Shown here one piece after another: positions 1-14,771 of a DNA stretch of 64,000 bases (position 1 is its first letter; each line of letters starts with the position of its first letter). The position numbers and the translations under genes are program-made. Location of the stretch: the NCBI GenBank assembly GCA_963693365.1, contig CAVNZM010000006.1, forward strand, positions 11,160,001-11,224,000, given 5' to 3'. The notes under the pieces are model-generated. The model worked only from the letters and a program-made list of their open reading frames with translations, was not told where the DNA came from and did not search any database. This DNA is from Amoebidium appalachense (taxonomy: Eukaryota; Ichthyosporea).

Positions 1-23
1 CCCCCCCCCCCCCAGCCAGCCAT

Positions 24-3472
<3,449 letters not shown>

Positions 3473-3984
3473 GTTGGCTGGTGGTCGAAAACCTTGTGGG
3501 TGCTTCCAAGCAACTTAAATGCCTGTCCTTGGCTTGCCAACGCTAACCTGTAACGAATAAACAACCCACACCAATTCTTCCCCAAAAGTCTGTTCTAAAG
3601 CTATATTATCCGCCAACGTTTTGCGTCTTGCGTAGGCTATCTCAAACGAGTGACAAACTTCGCCAAGGCGAAAAGGCGCGAAAAAACTTCAACTCCGCGG
3701 CGGGCCGTACCCGGAACGCTTCTACAATATTCAGTAAACAGGCGGTAGTTTACAGTAATGTCTGATTGGCTCTTAAAGCATTTACCTTCTATCTGGTTTG
3801 AAGGTGCAACACGCTTATACCATTGGTTCATAGGCATCTAATGTCATGCGCAAGGGATGTGTGGCTCTGTCCAAGCCATTTGCCAAGAAAGCGCATGCGC
3901 TTCACCGTGGCCCACGAGCTCACACAAAAGTGTCACGGCAGATTTTTGCTTCAAGCGTCAGGTTAGAGTGAAAAAAGCGTGAAA
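3473..3984. promoter_or_regulatory. Bidirectional promoter between acidic gene and prohibitin
   Basis: The two start codons face away from each other across 512 bp free of the homopolymers and microsatellites that fill the rest of the window. ATTGG occurs twice (near 3765 and 3823), equivalent to CCAAT boxes. No clear TATA box is seen. Transcription start sites cannot be placed from sequence alone. Confidence 0.6.
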
Positions 3985-5938
3985 ATGTCTGGTGTAGCAT
4001 CAGTTCTGGAGGCCTTGGGCAAGGTCGGCGTGGTGCTGACCATGGGGGGTGTGGTTGTGAACACAGCACTTTACAACGGTATGTGGGAGGAGACAGAGGG
4101 CCGGCAGGGGCTAGGGTTTGGGAGTGAGTGGAATATGAAAGAGAGCATGGAGGGGCGAGGTTTTGGTGGTTGTCTGATCACAAAGGCACGCAGGTTAATG
4201 GGTTTTATTTGGTGGCGCCTGTGTGCGTGATAATACGAACGACAGCCAGAGTGTTTATTAAACCTGGTAGTGTAAAGAGCGACTTTAGGACATCAAGCAC
4301 TGGAGTTTGTGTGGCTTCCACAAACACACCAACGCTGAGCGCACATCCGGTGGGCATGCATATGGGCACGATCTGGTTTCGCACACCATAAGATACAGAT
4401 GTGGCCTTCATCATCGTGCTTATATATAATAAGAAGGACACAAACATGGCGACAATGGTACAACCCAAATTAATTATCGCCTTCATTTCTGACTTTTGCT
4501 TATCTATTGCGCACTCTCACGCTACCTCTGACCGCCATGTTACCGTGCAGTGGAGGGTGGGCACCGGGCCGTGATCTACGACCGGTTCCGCGGTGTCAAG
4601 GACACTGTGGTGGGTGAGGGCACGCACTTCATCATCCCGTGGGTGCAGCGCCCCGTCATCTTCGACTGCCGCACTAAGCCCCGCAGCATCAACACCTTCA
4701 CCGGAACAAAAGGTACAAACTCACTCCCCCCCCCCCCGCCCCCCCCCCCCCCCCTTTCTCAGGAAAACACACCTGCCCTCCCTTTTTTCTCTCTTCTACA
4801 CTTTGCCAGACACTCCAGAGGTAGCCAAAAGGAGTACACTGAGGCGGGGTTGCTTTTTTGCCGGCTTCTGTGATGCCTGGTCCTTAGGTGTGTGTGCAGT
4901 TTTGCCACACGACTTTGTGGGTGGGCTTGCCCCCAGCGGGTGTTTGTTGGCAGGCCGCAGGTGTGCACTTCAGGAGTGACGTGCAAGCTTCGGCTTCTAC
5001 CGGGACAGCATCCCCGAGTGCTAGAATAGTGCACGATTTACATGGCAACAGGCGCGGGGGGTTCAGTCGCAAAGTAGTTGCAGCCTCCTGAACGAGCATT
5101 GAAGGGGGGGGCAGGTTTTGTGTGTGTCTGTGTGGAGGAAGGGTTTTGAGGGCAGGATGGACGCGTACCTCCTCCCTGGCAACCTTTGGTCTGGTGGCTG
5201 CACCGTTTATTCATTGCCATGGCTGCACCACACAGATCTGCAGAACGTGAACATCACGCTACGTATCCTTTACCGGCCACGTGATGCCGCACTGCCGCGC
5301 ATCTACAAGGAGATTGGTCAGGACTACGACGAGAGGGTGCTGCCCTCCATCGGCAACGAAGTCCTCAAGTCCGTCGTCGTACGTGCCCCCCCCCCCCCCC
5401 CCCCCTTGTGTGCGGTGTATTCGGCATCAGTGTTTTGCGGTGTATGGGGCACGGCTAGTTTGTAGGCACCCTGAATGGTGGGTGCATTGATATCTCCCTT
5501 TCTCTCCCTCCCTCCCTGCTTCCCCGCCTCTTTCCCTCCCTTCTCTTCCTTCCCTCCGTCCCCTTCACTCTCCCTCTGCCTTTACCACCCTTCCCGCTTC
5601 TCTCCTTCCTGCTCCAATCTGCTTCTTCCTGCAGTGGTGCACGGTTGCTGGTCAAAGGTGCCACCACGGAGTGTTTGTTGAATGCTGGGAGTTGGTGTTG
5701 TGGAGGTTGCACAGTGAAAACCAGATGACATGTGTGGGGGGTGTTTGCAGTTTGCCTGGGGTCTGTGCTTGAGGGTATTTGTGCATGTGTGAAAGAGGGG
5801 TGTTTGGGGGGGGGGGGGGGGGGGAGTCCTGAGACTCCGTAGTGTTTGGGTGTCTTGGTACCCTGCTGTGTCTGTGGTGAGCAATAGAGGTTGTGTTGGC
5901 CATATTTGGAGGTGGCTGGCCTGTACCTACCCCCCTCT

Positions 5939-5972
<34 letters not shown>

Positions 5973-6265
5973 ATAAAAAAAAATATATACATACTCATCT
6001 GCACACGCGCACGCACGCACACAGGCGCAGTTCGATGCCGGGGAGCTGATCACGCAGCGTGAGCTTGTGTCGCAGCGAGTGCGGCAGGCGCTGATCAAGC
6101 GCAGTGCCGAGTTCGACATTGTGCTGGACGACATCTCCATCGTTCGTGCCCCCCTGTGTGTGGGTGTGGGTGTGTGCAGGAGCGCACTGTGTGTTGCATG
6201 CTGCTGCATGTCCTGCACCTTGTTTTTGTTGGACTTTGTGTAATACGTCACATACGGACGTGCCC

Positions 6266-6305
<40 letters not shown>

Positions 6306-7394
6306 ACATACACACAAACACAAACACACCGTGGCCCTCAACACCCCCTACCTCTCCCAAGGCTTATGTGTAAGCCCAATGGTATGGGTTTTGTCGTGCG
6401 TTTCGTGTCGGGTGGGTCTCTGCATTGCGAATATATTTGGTGATCTTGTTAGGGGCAACACGGATCAGAATACATATGTACATATTAAACACACAATGTG
6501 TGTGTGTGTGTGTGTGTGTGTAGGATACTTAGGCCGTTTGTTATGGGATGCTGATGTACTCTCACCCGCAGACACACCTGACCTTCGGCAAGGAGTTCAC
6601 CCAAGCCGTCGAAATGAAGCAAGTCGGTGAGTGCCTGCTGGGTGCTGCTTGCTCTCGGCTCGTGCATGTGCACGTTGGTATATGATGTTTCTGGGCATAG
6701 GTGGTGGACATAGGGGTAGTGGCATATGTGGTGGTGCTGGGCCATGTGGTGGGTTGGTGCTGACATTTGTGTGCAGAGCAACAGAAGGCCGAGCGTGCCC
6801 GGTTTGTGGTCGAGAAGGCCGAGCAGGAGCAGCTGGCAGAGGTCATCCGTGCAGAGGGTGACTCAGAGGTGCGTGGTGAGGGGGTTGCTGCTGGTGGTGA
6901 TGGCTCTAGCGTGTTCTTTGGTCGGTGTGTGTGTGTGTGTGTGTTTTGGTTGGGGAGGGGGGGGTCTTTTGTTTGTCAAGGAGGTGAGGGGTCTGTTGGT
7001 GGTGGTGGTGGCACTGGCGTGTGTTTGTGCTCCTTGCAGGAAAGGGAGGAGGTGCAGGTACGGGTGTGTGTGCACGTGGCGAAGGTTGGGGCGCGCACAT
7101 TGCACGGGCCGTGGGTAGGCCATGCCCTGCCTGCTGCTGGCTCTACCTGCCCCTGCAGTGGTCATGTGTTACAGCCGTCTCTCCATGCGTCCCATCCCCT
7201 CACACCACTGACCCCACCCCCCCCACCCCCAGGCTGCCCGTCTGATCAGCAAGTCCCTGTCCGAGAATGGGCCTGGTCTTGTGGAGCTGCGCAAGATTGA
7301 TGCGGCCGTGGACATTGCACAGACCCTGTCCAGGGCAAGGGGGGTCACATACCTGCCTGGGGGCAGCAACATGCTGCTCAACCTGGGCGCCTAG
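3985..7394 (+). CDS. PHB1: Prohibitin-1, mitochondrial inner-membrane scaffold
   Basis: Seven exons: 3985-4078, 4551-4712, 5236-5378, 6025-6141, 6572-6626, 6777-6868, 7233-7394. They total 825 nt and encode 274 aa, against about 272 in animals. Prohibitin-1 assembles with prohibitin-2 into inner-membrane rings that stabilise respiratory-chain proteins and modulate m-AAA protease. The N-terminal hydrophobic segment (about residues 10-30, [18 protein letters not shown]) is the membrane anchor. The SPFH/PHB domain follows, with family landmarks [45 protein letters not shown] and [12 protein letters not shown] charged helix ([18 protein letters not shown]) gives the coiled coil, and the C-terminus ends in the family signature [14 protein letters not shown]. 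No break is seen. All introns are phase-consistent; sense C-runs begin 4-20 nt after several donors. Confidence 0.97.
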
Positions 7395-8042
7395 AGGTGC
7401 GTGGGTGGGTGGTGGGGGGGAGTGTTTTTTTTTGGGGGGGGGGGGGGGGGGGGGGGGGCTAAGTGTTCGGTGATGGACACGGTGATCGAAGTACTTTGCT
7501 GGCTGCCTAGGAGTGCCTGTGAGTGTGTGTGTGTGCTCTTTGGGGCTGTTGCATCCTGTGTGTTTTGTGTTGATTACACTCGTTGTCTGTTTGTGCACCT
7601 TGGCTTACAACACACTAAAGTTACCACCAACAAATAACAGTCTTTATAGGGGTTGGGTTGGCCTCTAACACTGCGTGTGGTTGCAGGTGCTGCGGCACAA
7701 CACCAAGGATGAATTTTGCAGGCAATGTTTGGACCCCCCCCCCCCCCCCCCCCCTCCTCTACTCGTAGGACCATGACCCGAATGAACATGCAGGCAGCTG
7801 GCCCGTAGTGTGTGTGCATTTTTCGGGGAGGGGGGGTCCTTGTTTTACTCTTGGGTTTTTTGGATGGTTGTGCACGGTTTTATCCGGTACTGTGTATAGG
7901 TTGCACGGGTGTGTGATAGCCAGGCCATTCTTGAAAGGGGCGGTGTGTTTTTTAGAGCAATATTAGGGTACGGAACATGAGGTTTGATTGGCCACTTGTG
8001 CAAGGATGTGATCTATCTGATTGGATGTGGCCGCTGGCGGCC

Positions 8043-8048
8043 GAATAA
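8043..8048 (+). terminator. Candidate polyadenylation signal AATAAA for prohibitin
   Basis: AATAAA lies about 650 nt downstream of the prohibitin stop codon, in sequence otherwise rich in GT. It is the first canonical hexamer I see on the sense strand after 7394. The intervening 3' region contains G-, C- and T-rich tracts and no competing gene. Confidence 0.35.
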
Positions 8049-8169
8049 AATGTAGCACATCGGGTGTAGCCACACAGCCCGGTTGTGTGAGAAAATATAT
8101 ATAGCCAACGTGGGTGGGACATGCCATGTGTGTATCTATGTTAAGTGGTGTGTCCTCTCACTGCCTCCC

Positions 8170-8328
8170 CACCCACCCCCCAAACACACACACACACACA
8201 CGAAGCACCATAATCTTGTGTCTCCGACCCCCCAAACACACGCACACACACGAAGCACCATAGTCTTGTGTCTCTGACCCCCCAAACACACGCACACACA
8301 CGGAGCGCCATATTCTTGTGCCTCTGAA
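8170..8328. repeat. Minisatellite, about 3 x 51 bp
   Basis: Three head-to-tail units, each made of CCCCCCAAACACACGCACAC plus a segment containing GAAGCACCATA and CTTGTGTCTC. The copies differ at a few bases. The array lies in the intergenic region after prohibitin. Confidence 0.85.
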
Positions 8329-9378
8329 GAGAGATCTTCTTACTTGCCCACATTACCGGTCCCTATATTTGACCCATAAGCATGGTCTCACGGATTGAAG
8401 CTATACCCTTTGCTTGGTGTACAATTTGCTACAGTTTGGTGACTGTGTGGCCATAATGAGTATGGCCGTGTGCACATGTGCGCATGAAGGTGTACACGGT
8501 CTAGATCATTATAAGGAATATTGCCAACGGGAGGCTCGTGGGGAAAGCATCCACGTGCACGGAGAAGCCACTATTAGCACATGGTGGTGGTGGTGGTCAG
8601 TGACTCATATGGCCCCCCGGGGGGAAGGGGGGGGCGGGGGGGGGGGGATATTCCGGATAAAAAACCACTTGTGCATGGATGCGTGGAACTTCCGGGTGGC
8701 GGGAGGAGCGAGACTACATACATAGTACTGTGTATGATGATCATGCAGTAACAAGTGACGGGGGCCTCGACAGATCGAGACTCTGAGGGGTCAGTGGGGC
8801 GGTGATATCTGCCACCTACTGAGATGGCTCCTTATTTTTCCTTACACAGTCAGCGAACACTGGACTCTATCGAACCGTCGAGGCGCCGCGACAGAAAGCA
8901 TGCACGCGGTCGCGAGACCGTCTGCAGCGAACGTAAACGGTTCATCGCAGCGCGTGCACACCGTCAGTACGTGTGAGCGGTGATATCCACGGATGACCAG
9001 TGAACCGAATACTTTGGGGGTGAGCCATTGAAAATAACACCGAAGATATAGTATTGATGAGCTTACCCACCGGCGTGGCTGGGGTGAATGCCCTGGGCTT
9101 AAGTTTGTGCTAATAATAGTTAGGATTGTTAAGCGTGTGTGAGCTTAGCTAAAAAATACCCTAGCACCCTAGCTAGATACTGTCGGAGCTGGGTGGAAGA
9201 CTGTAGTTCCGCATGAGGGCCCCGATCTTTTTTTCAGAGGGCCGTGCCCGAGGGGTCCCTCCGGGAACAAAACGGGTTTAAAAAAAAGAAAGAAAAAAAA
9301 AATGAGATTGATGAGCAGGTGGAAGTTCATGAACAGAATATTGACAGCGGGTCTAAATGGTCCAGTGAGTAGGAAAAA

Positions 9379-9415
<37 letters not shown>

Positions 9416-9774
9416 AGTAGTTTTTTAAAAACTTTGTACATGTGGAGCAAAATGCATGTCATTGATTGGCAGTAAGAGCAATCCAGTGATCATGACATTC
9501 AGCAGACATTCTGGCAGGCCCTGGCAAAACATGGAAAATTTAAAGCCACACAGAACATTCTGATGTGGGAAAGGGTGGTGGTCGTGGGGATAGTGAGAGG
9601 AGTAGGGGATGGAGTTGTTATCGTAGTGGTGGTGGGGTGGTGGTGAGGTGTGTACCCCCCCCCCCCCCCTTTTTTTTTTTGGTTGGGCAGGGGGGGGGGG
9701 GGGGGGGGGGGGGGGGGGATGTGTCCTTGTGTGTGTGCGCAAGAGGGACTTCGAGGGGATTAAGGGGGGGAGGG

Positions 9775-9822
<48 letters not shown>

Positions 9823-10156
9823 ATACGGGATAGAGAAGACGGGTGTGGTGACCAGGGCATGTCTAGAGGCTACGAAAGGTTGGGTTGTGAAGAGATAACG
9901 CAGCAGGCAGCCAGCTGTGTGCAAGTAGTGGGGAGGCCTCGGCCCAGTACCGCACAGTCCACAGACTTATATGGGCTCCGTGCGCCTAAAGTTGGTCCCA
10001 TTGATATCAGTACTGTACCATGTGTCCGTCCAGCAGGACCTTTCCCCCCACCCCGCCACCCCGCCCCTCCTCTCCCCGCCCCTCCCACCCTCTCCTCCCC
10101 CGGAGCCCTGGGTCTTCTCTCTCTCGTTCTCCTTCTCTCTCCCTCTCGTCCCCTTC

Positions 10157-10198
<42 letters not shown>

Positions 10199-10703
10199 CC
10201 CCCACCTCCTCCTAAACCGCCATTTCACCTCCGCAACTTTTGAACGGACGGCTACACTGAATATTGTCAAACAATGCACCACTGATCATGACTGGGTATC
10301 GATGCAAGGCCATGCATAAGACATATTAGGGGCATGGGGGTCATGGGGTTGTGGGAGCAAAAAAGAAGGGCTGTGCCAGAATAGTCTTTGCAGACAAGCC
10401 ATGATGCAGGGAGCTGTAGGCTGTAGTAGCAAAGGTGTGGCCATGTGCATGCAGGGACGGGCTGGTGTGCACGGGCATCATTTTGAGAGGCCATATATCA
10501 ACCACAAGCGACAAACCAATCGTTCGGGTGATCTGTAGCCATATTGATGCCGAGCAGTGCAAGCACATGTGCATACACGTAGGGGCAGCTAGCTTGGCTG
10601 TGTGCCGTGTTTGGGGGGGGGTGTCATTAGGGGCTTAAGGTGTAAGTATGGTGTGTGATGCATGTGTGTGTGTTTGGGGGGGGGGGAGGGGGGGGAGGGG
10701 CAA

Positions 10704-10739
<36 letters not shown>

Positions 10740-11232
10740 ACGGGAAGGAATATGGAATCGGATCGCATGAAGGGATTGCCGAGGTGGAAGAACGGAAGCC
10801 TGTAACCGTTTGTGTCCGTCCACACAGAAGATCGTCCACTGCTAAGATTCCGTACACACAAGTTCCCGAAATCATGCGGGTACATGCAACGCCGGCACCA
10901 TATTTGGGATAGTCTTAGGAGCAAATACCAGCCTCCCCCCCCACCCCAAACCCTCCTTCCCCCCCCCCCCCCCCTCCCCTCCCACCTCCCCTTCCAACTC
11001 TTTTTGAAGTTCGATCACTCAAAGACGTTCAGAAACAGAACAGCTCAGCTCATCCTCCCCCCCCCCCCCTCCCCCCCCTCCCCCCTCCCTTCCCCCCCCC
11101 CCCCCCCCCCCTCCCCTCCCCTCTTCCCTTCCCACACCCACCCACCCACCCACCCAGCCTTTCCCCCTCTCACACATACAGTGTCACCTCCCCGGCGGTA
11201 TGTGTACGTACCCCCCCTTCCCCCCCTCTGAG

Positions 11233-11268
<36 letters not shown>

Positions 11269-11290
11269 CCCCCTCCCACAAAAAAATATC
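8329..11290. other. Gene-poor intergenic stretch, homopolymer-rich
   Basis: No chain of exons with matching phases was found. The stretch holds ordinary mixed-composition DNA at 8330-9360 and long G or C runs (9379-9413, 9690-9718, 9779-9821, 10159-10194, 10706-10738, 10965-11275). An open frame at about 10740-10910 looks faintly protein-like but lacks a supported start or partners. Confidence 0.6.
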
Positions 11291-11778
11291 ATGGCTACGA
11301 CCGGTCGTGGCATCAGTAACTCAGTTATTTCCGTAAGTTCTTTCCGTTATTTCCGTCACACACCCCCCCCCCCCCCAAAAAAAAAAAAAAAAAAACGTAG
11401 TACTGCAGTCCCCTTTGGTACCCCCTTCCCCCCCTCCCCCCCCCCCCCCCCTCCCCCCCCACTCAGCCCTCCCCCCTCCCCCCGCCCCATCTCCCCGGTA
11501 CCCCCATGCAACGGCAGCTTCAACATCCCCCCCTCCCCCTCCCCCCTGGATTCCCAGCCGGCCCACTGCCCACGAGGGCCATTTACGTCCATACGGTGCC
11601 GTGTGTGTGCCCCCCAGAGGTGGTGTGTTGCTGTGGCGGTTGGCAGCAGTGCTGATTGTCTGCATGTAGCCCTGCAGACACAGCAAGAAATTCTGTGCAT
11701 TCAGGTTCTTCCTCCCCAGGCAGGGGTCATCCCCAAACGGGTGAGGTGCTCTACGGCCGTGGGCGGCAGCGGGGGGAG

Positions 11779-11814
<36 letters not shown>

Positions 11815-12731
11815 GTGCGTCAAGGGGATGGAAACGGATGGTAGGCTGACTTTGAATGACACCAAGCGAGGCCTGTGATGGCCACAGCAGACCTCCCTGC
11901 GTAGTTAAGTCACTTGATTGGTATACATCTGGCCGTATTTTGGGATATTTATGCCATCCCCCCCAAAAAAAACAAAAAAAAACAAGGGAATAGATCCAAA
12001 TCATGTGACTCTGCTGCCATTAAAGATTTTACTTTTGTCGGCTGTAGCCCTCTCAGGAGAATAAGGATGTGGTGGATCTTATTGGTGTGCCTGCATGGTG
12101 AAAGTATGCCTGGGCACAGGATGTGGCATGCTCGTGTTCCTGCACTGATTGGGTAGTGCATGCCCAGCATGGATGGCAACATTATGCTCAAGCCTTCCTG
12201 TGCTCTGGGAGGGCATGTGTACTTCCAGATAGCCCAGGGCACGATGTAGCCTGCATGTCCCCTTGTGGAGGGCACAAATGCACCCATATTGAGCCGCTCA
12301 TGATCAAACAACAATCAGAGTGGCTCATTACGAGGACAACTTGAAGATGGCAACACGAAATCGTGAGCCCCAAACACACCACATGAAATATGTGCGTTAA
12401 ATGAGGGCAGGTGGGGAGGGGGGGGGAGAGGGAGAAGGGAGAAAGAGGGGAGAGAGGGGACCCCGGGGGCCAATGAACATGGCACACAGAGGGGTGGGTG
12501 GGGCCAGGGAGGGCACAGCAGCAATCGCCTCACCAGGGTGCACACCAACGGCCCAGAGTCTGCAGCTGTGTCCTTGTGCCCATTCGTCGGTATGTCAGTC
12601 TAGAGCAACACATGGCTACAGTCATCTTTGGAGTTGGCCCGGGTTATCATAACCACATGAGCACATATCGGCCTTTCTTCTTTTGTGTACATTGTTGCTT
12701 ACTATCACTGTACATTACTCTGCATACATGA
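11291..12731 (+). CDS. Possible 5-exon gene, unknown 105-aa protein
   Basis: Tentative model: 11291-11332, 11678-11740, 12048-12097, 12537-12589, 12622-12731 (318 nt, 105 aa). Each junction has GT and AG ends (donors GTAAGT, GTGAGG, GTGAAA, GTATGT) and phases agree throughout. That is the main support, because no exon exceeds 110 nt. The start opens MATTGRGISNSVIS. Middle exons read TQQEILCIQVLPPQAGVIPK and PSQENKDVVDLIGVPAW. The last exon contains VGPGYHNHMSTYRPFFF and ends in a short hydrophobic, Cys-rich tail. Short proteins with Gly/Pro/Tyr/His motifs of this kind occur among axonemal microtubule-associated proteins, but I cannot assign a family. The terminal exon could instead splice onward. 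The gene is convergent with the astacin gene. Confidence 0.42.
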
Positions 12732-13151
12732 CATACATGCGTTCATTTGGGTTGGCTTTCGAGCTCAAACATATCACATGCACCAGCAGCCATTCCACAC
12801 ACACTATGTGCACTGGCAAGGAAGGTGATGTTCCTAGGAAGTTTCCACGTGCGTGCATTCGTGGTGGTGTGTAATATCTACGGCCACGTTGCACAACCTG
12901 CATACGTGCTCCTGCAGGCTGATATGTGCTATTGGTGTTGGCACATTGATAGATATACACACACACAAGTTGAGCACTAAATAATACATATGTGTATAAG
13001 ATGGGTTAGGTTAGAGATGGTCGTCATTAAATGGGGTTTTATAAAACCCCTTTCAAAGGACATTCTTGCTGTACAAAACTTAATATGCAAGTACCATAAA
13101 AGAGGCTTAAAATCCAGTTATGGGATATCCTAAATTACACGTTGCCTGAAA
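12732..13151. other. Convergent intergenic spacer
   Basis: The spacer separates the ends of the possible plus-strand gene and the minus-strand astacin gene. It holds a perfect 18-bp palindrome (13033-13050) and AT-rich DNA. No coding exon is supported. Confidence 0.5.
13033..13050. repeat. Perfect 18-bp palindrome GGGGTTTTATAAAACCCC
   Basis: The sequence equals its own reverse complement over 18 bp and lies between two convergent gene ends. It could act in 3'-end formation on either strand, but that is inference. Confidence 0.9.
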
Positions 13152-13435
13152 TTACACACCACACCTGTATAGTCGGTTGATGAACAAAATATCCCTTTGG
13201 GATAGCTTTTCCTCCAAAATCCCCTTAGAGCGCAGGGGCAGTCCGGTCACTCTGTCGACGATTGTGGGTCGGGTCAGGTCAACAGCGGCGGCCCACGAGT
13301 CATACATCATGACGGAGGCCGGGTCGAAGGTGGTGCCCAGCAGGCTGAAGTCTTCGGTGGCAAAGTTGGGGAGGGCAGACGGCTGGATGTTGTCGTAGTT
13401 GACAGTTACGTGGCTGTTTTTTTTTTTTTTTTTTT

Positions 13436-13481
<46 letters not shown>

Positions 13482-14771
13482 GAAGGGGAAGAGAGGGCAG
13501 GAGTGAAAGTTAGCGCACAGCTGGTGAAGGCAAGTAAAGCAGATTGAAGGGGTCGTGGTTGAATTTGGAACAAGCAGCACCCTGTGTGATAAATCCTGAA
13601 GAAGGCAAAAGAACGAAAGGCCTCGAGGGAGTGTGCGCCTTGTTTACAGGCACAAGCAATATAGGATATGCAAGAGATATCGCAGAAAGCAGGGTTGGTC
13701 TTCTGTGCACTTACATGTGCAAAGCTGGATACAACCAACAGAGCATGAGGGGCGGAGTAGCGCCGTGTGCAAGGGGAAGGGGGGAGGGGGGAGGGAGTGA
13801 GGGGGTGGGGGATGGGTGGGTGGGTGGGTGGGGGGGGGGGGGGGGGGGGAAGGGGGGTGCACCCACTTGTCTCGATCGCTGCGCTGTATCTCGTGGTACA
13901 TGCCCAGCACGTGCATGGTCTCGTGCACAGCCCCCATGTACCCACACCAGTGGCCGTCAACCTGGCCCGAGGTTGACCCGAGGTTGACCCGGTGATGCTT
14001 CACACCAACCCGCTGGCCCGACCCGACGGTGGAGCTGAAGCACGTGGCCCAGTCCCAGATGCCAAAGCGCACATGGTATTGATCGGCGGAAGTGCGCTTC
14101 TGGAAGCGCACACAGGTGGCTGCCTGGATGGCTGCCAGGGCCATCCTGACCTGCTGCACCACCACGGGGTAGTCCTGCAGGTTGCTGTCTATGGCATAGA
14201 TCACTGTGCGGTCCGGCCATAGATACGGGTCACGGGCCCGGTCCCCAGCCCGTTCTGGAAGGGGCGGCAGAGGCTTTAGAAGCGTAGAGGCGGCGGGTTT
14301 GGTAGCTGCAGGGGGGACAGTTATAGCTGTGGTTGTGGTTGTGGTTTTCGTTGCAGTGTTCGACTTTGCTGTGGTGGCGACTGGGCGGCGCCTTTGTGAA
14401 ACGAAGCTCAACCTGCCCACTGGTTGAGGGGCTTGTGAGGCCGAGAGGATAGGGGAGTACACAGGCAGGCCGAAGGACCCGGCCTGGCGCCTTTGGGGCC
14501 AATTGTGTGCCTGTGATGGCTCTCCTTCCTTTGGCTCGGCCATTGCAGTCCTTTCCCCTGCCTGGCCGTCTGCCTGCCTGTCTGGGTATGTTGGGGCCTG
14601 CCCCAGGCCGAAGCAGTTGGTTCGGCCCAGCCCCCCTGCATCAGCTGCGGCCTGGCTCTCCAGGTCCTGAAGGGCCAGCACCCAGCCGCCTGACGTGCCG
14701 CGCGTGGGCCAGCATGCACACAAGACCACGTGGGCGAGTATGGCTGCCAGATGGAGAGGACGTAGGTGCAT
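13152..14771 (-). CDS. Secreted astacin-family (M12A) zinc metalloprotease
   Basis: Two exons, 14771-13867 and 13413-13152 (905+262 nt, 388 aa), joined so that the protein reads SDRD|NHVTVNYDNI. Astacins are secreted zinc endopeptidases. The N-terminus (MHLRPLHLAAILAHVVLCAC) is a signal peptide. A Pro/Thr-rich pro-region of about 170 residues with a Thr run follows, then the catalytic domain from about residue 185. It has the family core ATCVRF and WCGYMGAV, the zinc site HETMHVLGMYHEIQRSDRD (residues about 283-301; three His ligands, catalytic Glu) and a Met-turn SVMMYDSWA near residue 336 whose Tyr is the expected additional ligand. The usual SxMHY is SVMMY here, a His-to-Met change. No EGF or CUB domains follow; the protein ends LYRCGV. 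The single intron contains adjacent poly-T and poly-G tracts (13417-13480, plus strand). The gene is otherwise far less interrupted than its neighbours. Confidence 0.93.

Noticed and set aside
8740-9120. Possible structured non-coding RNA in mixed-composition DNA
   Set aside because: Some short complementarities are visible but no recognisable tRNA, snRNA or rRNA elements.
10740-10910. Faintly protein-like frame (KEYGIGSHEGIAEVEERKP)
   Set aside because: No start codon, no matching partner exon and no acceptor other than the poly-G/A boundary; the reverse strand is open too. It could be an exon of an unseen gene but cannot be supported.
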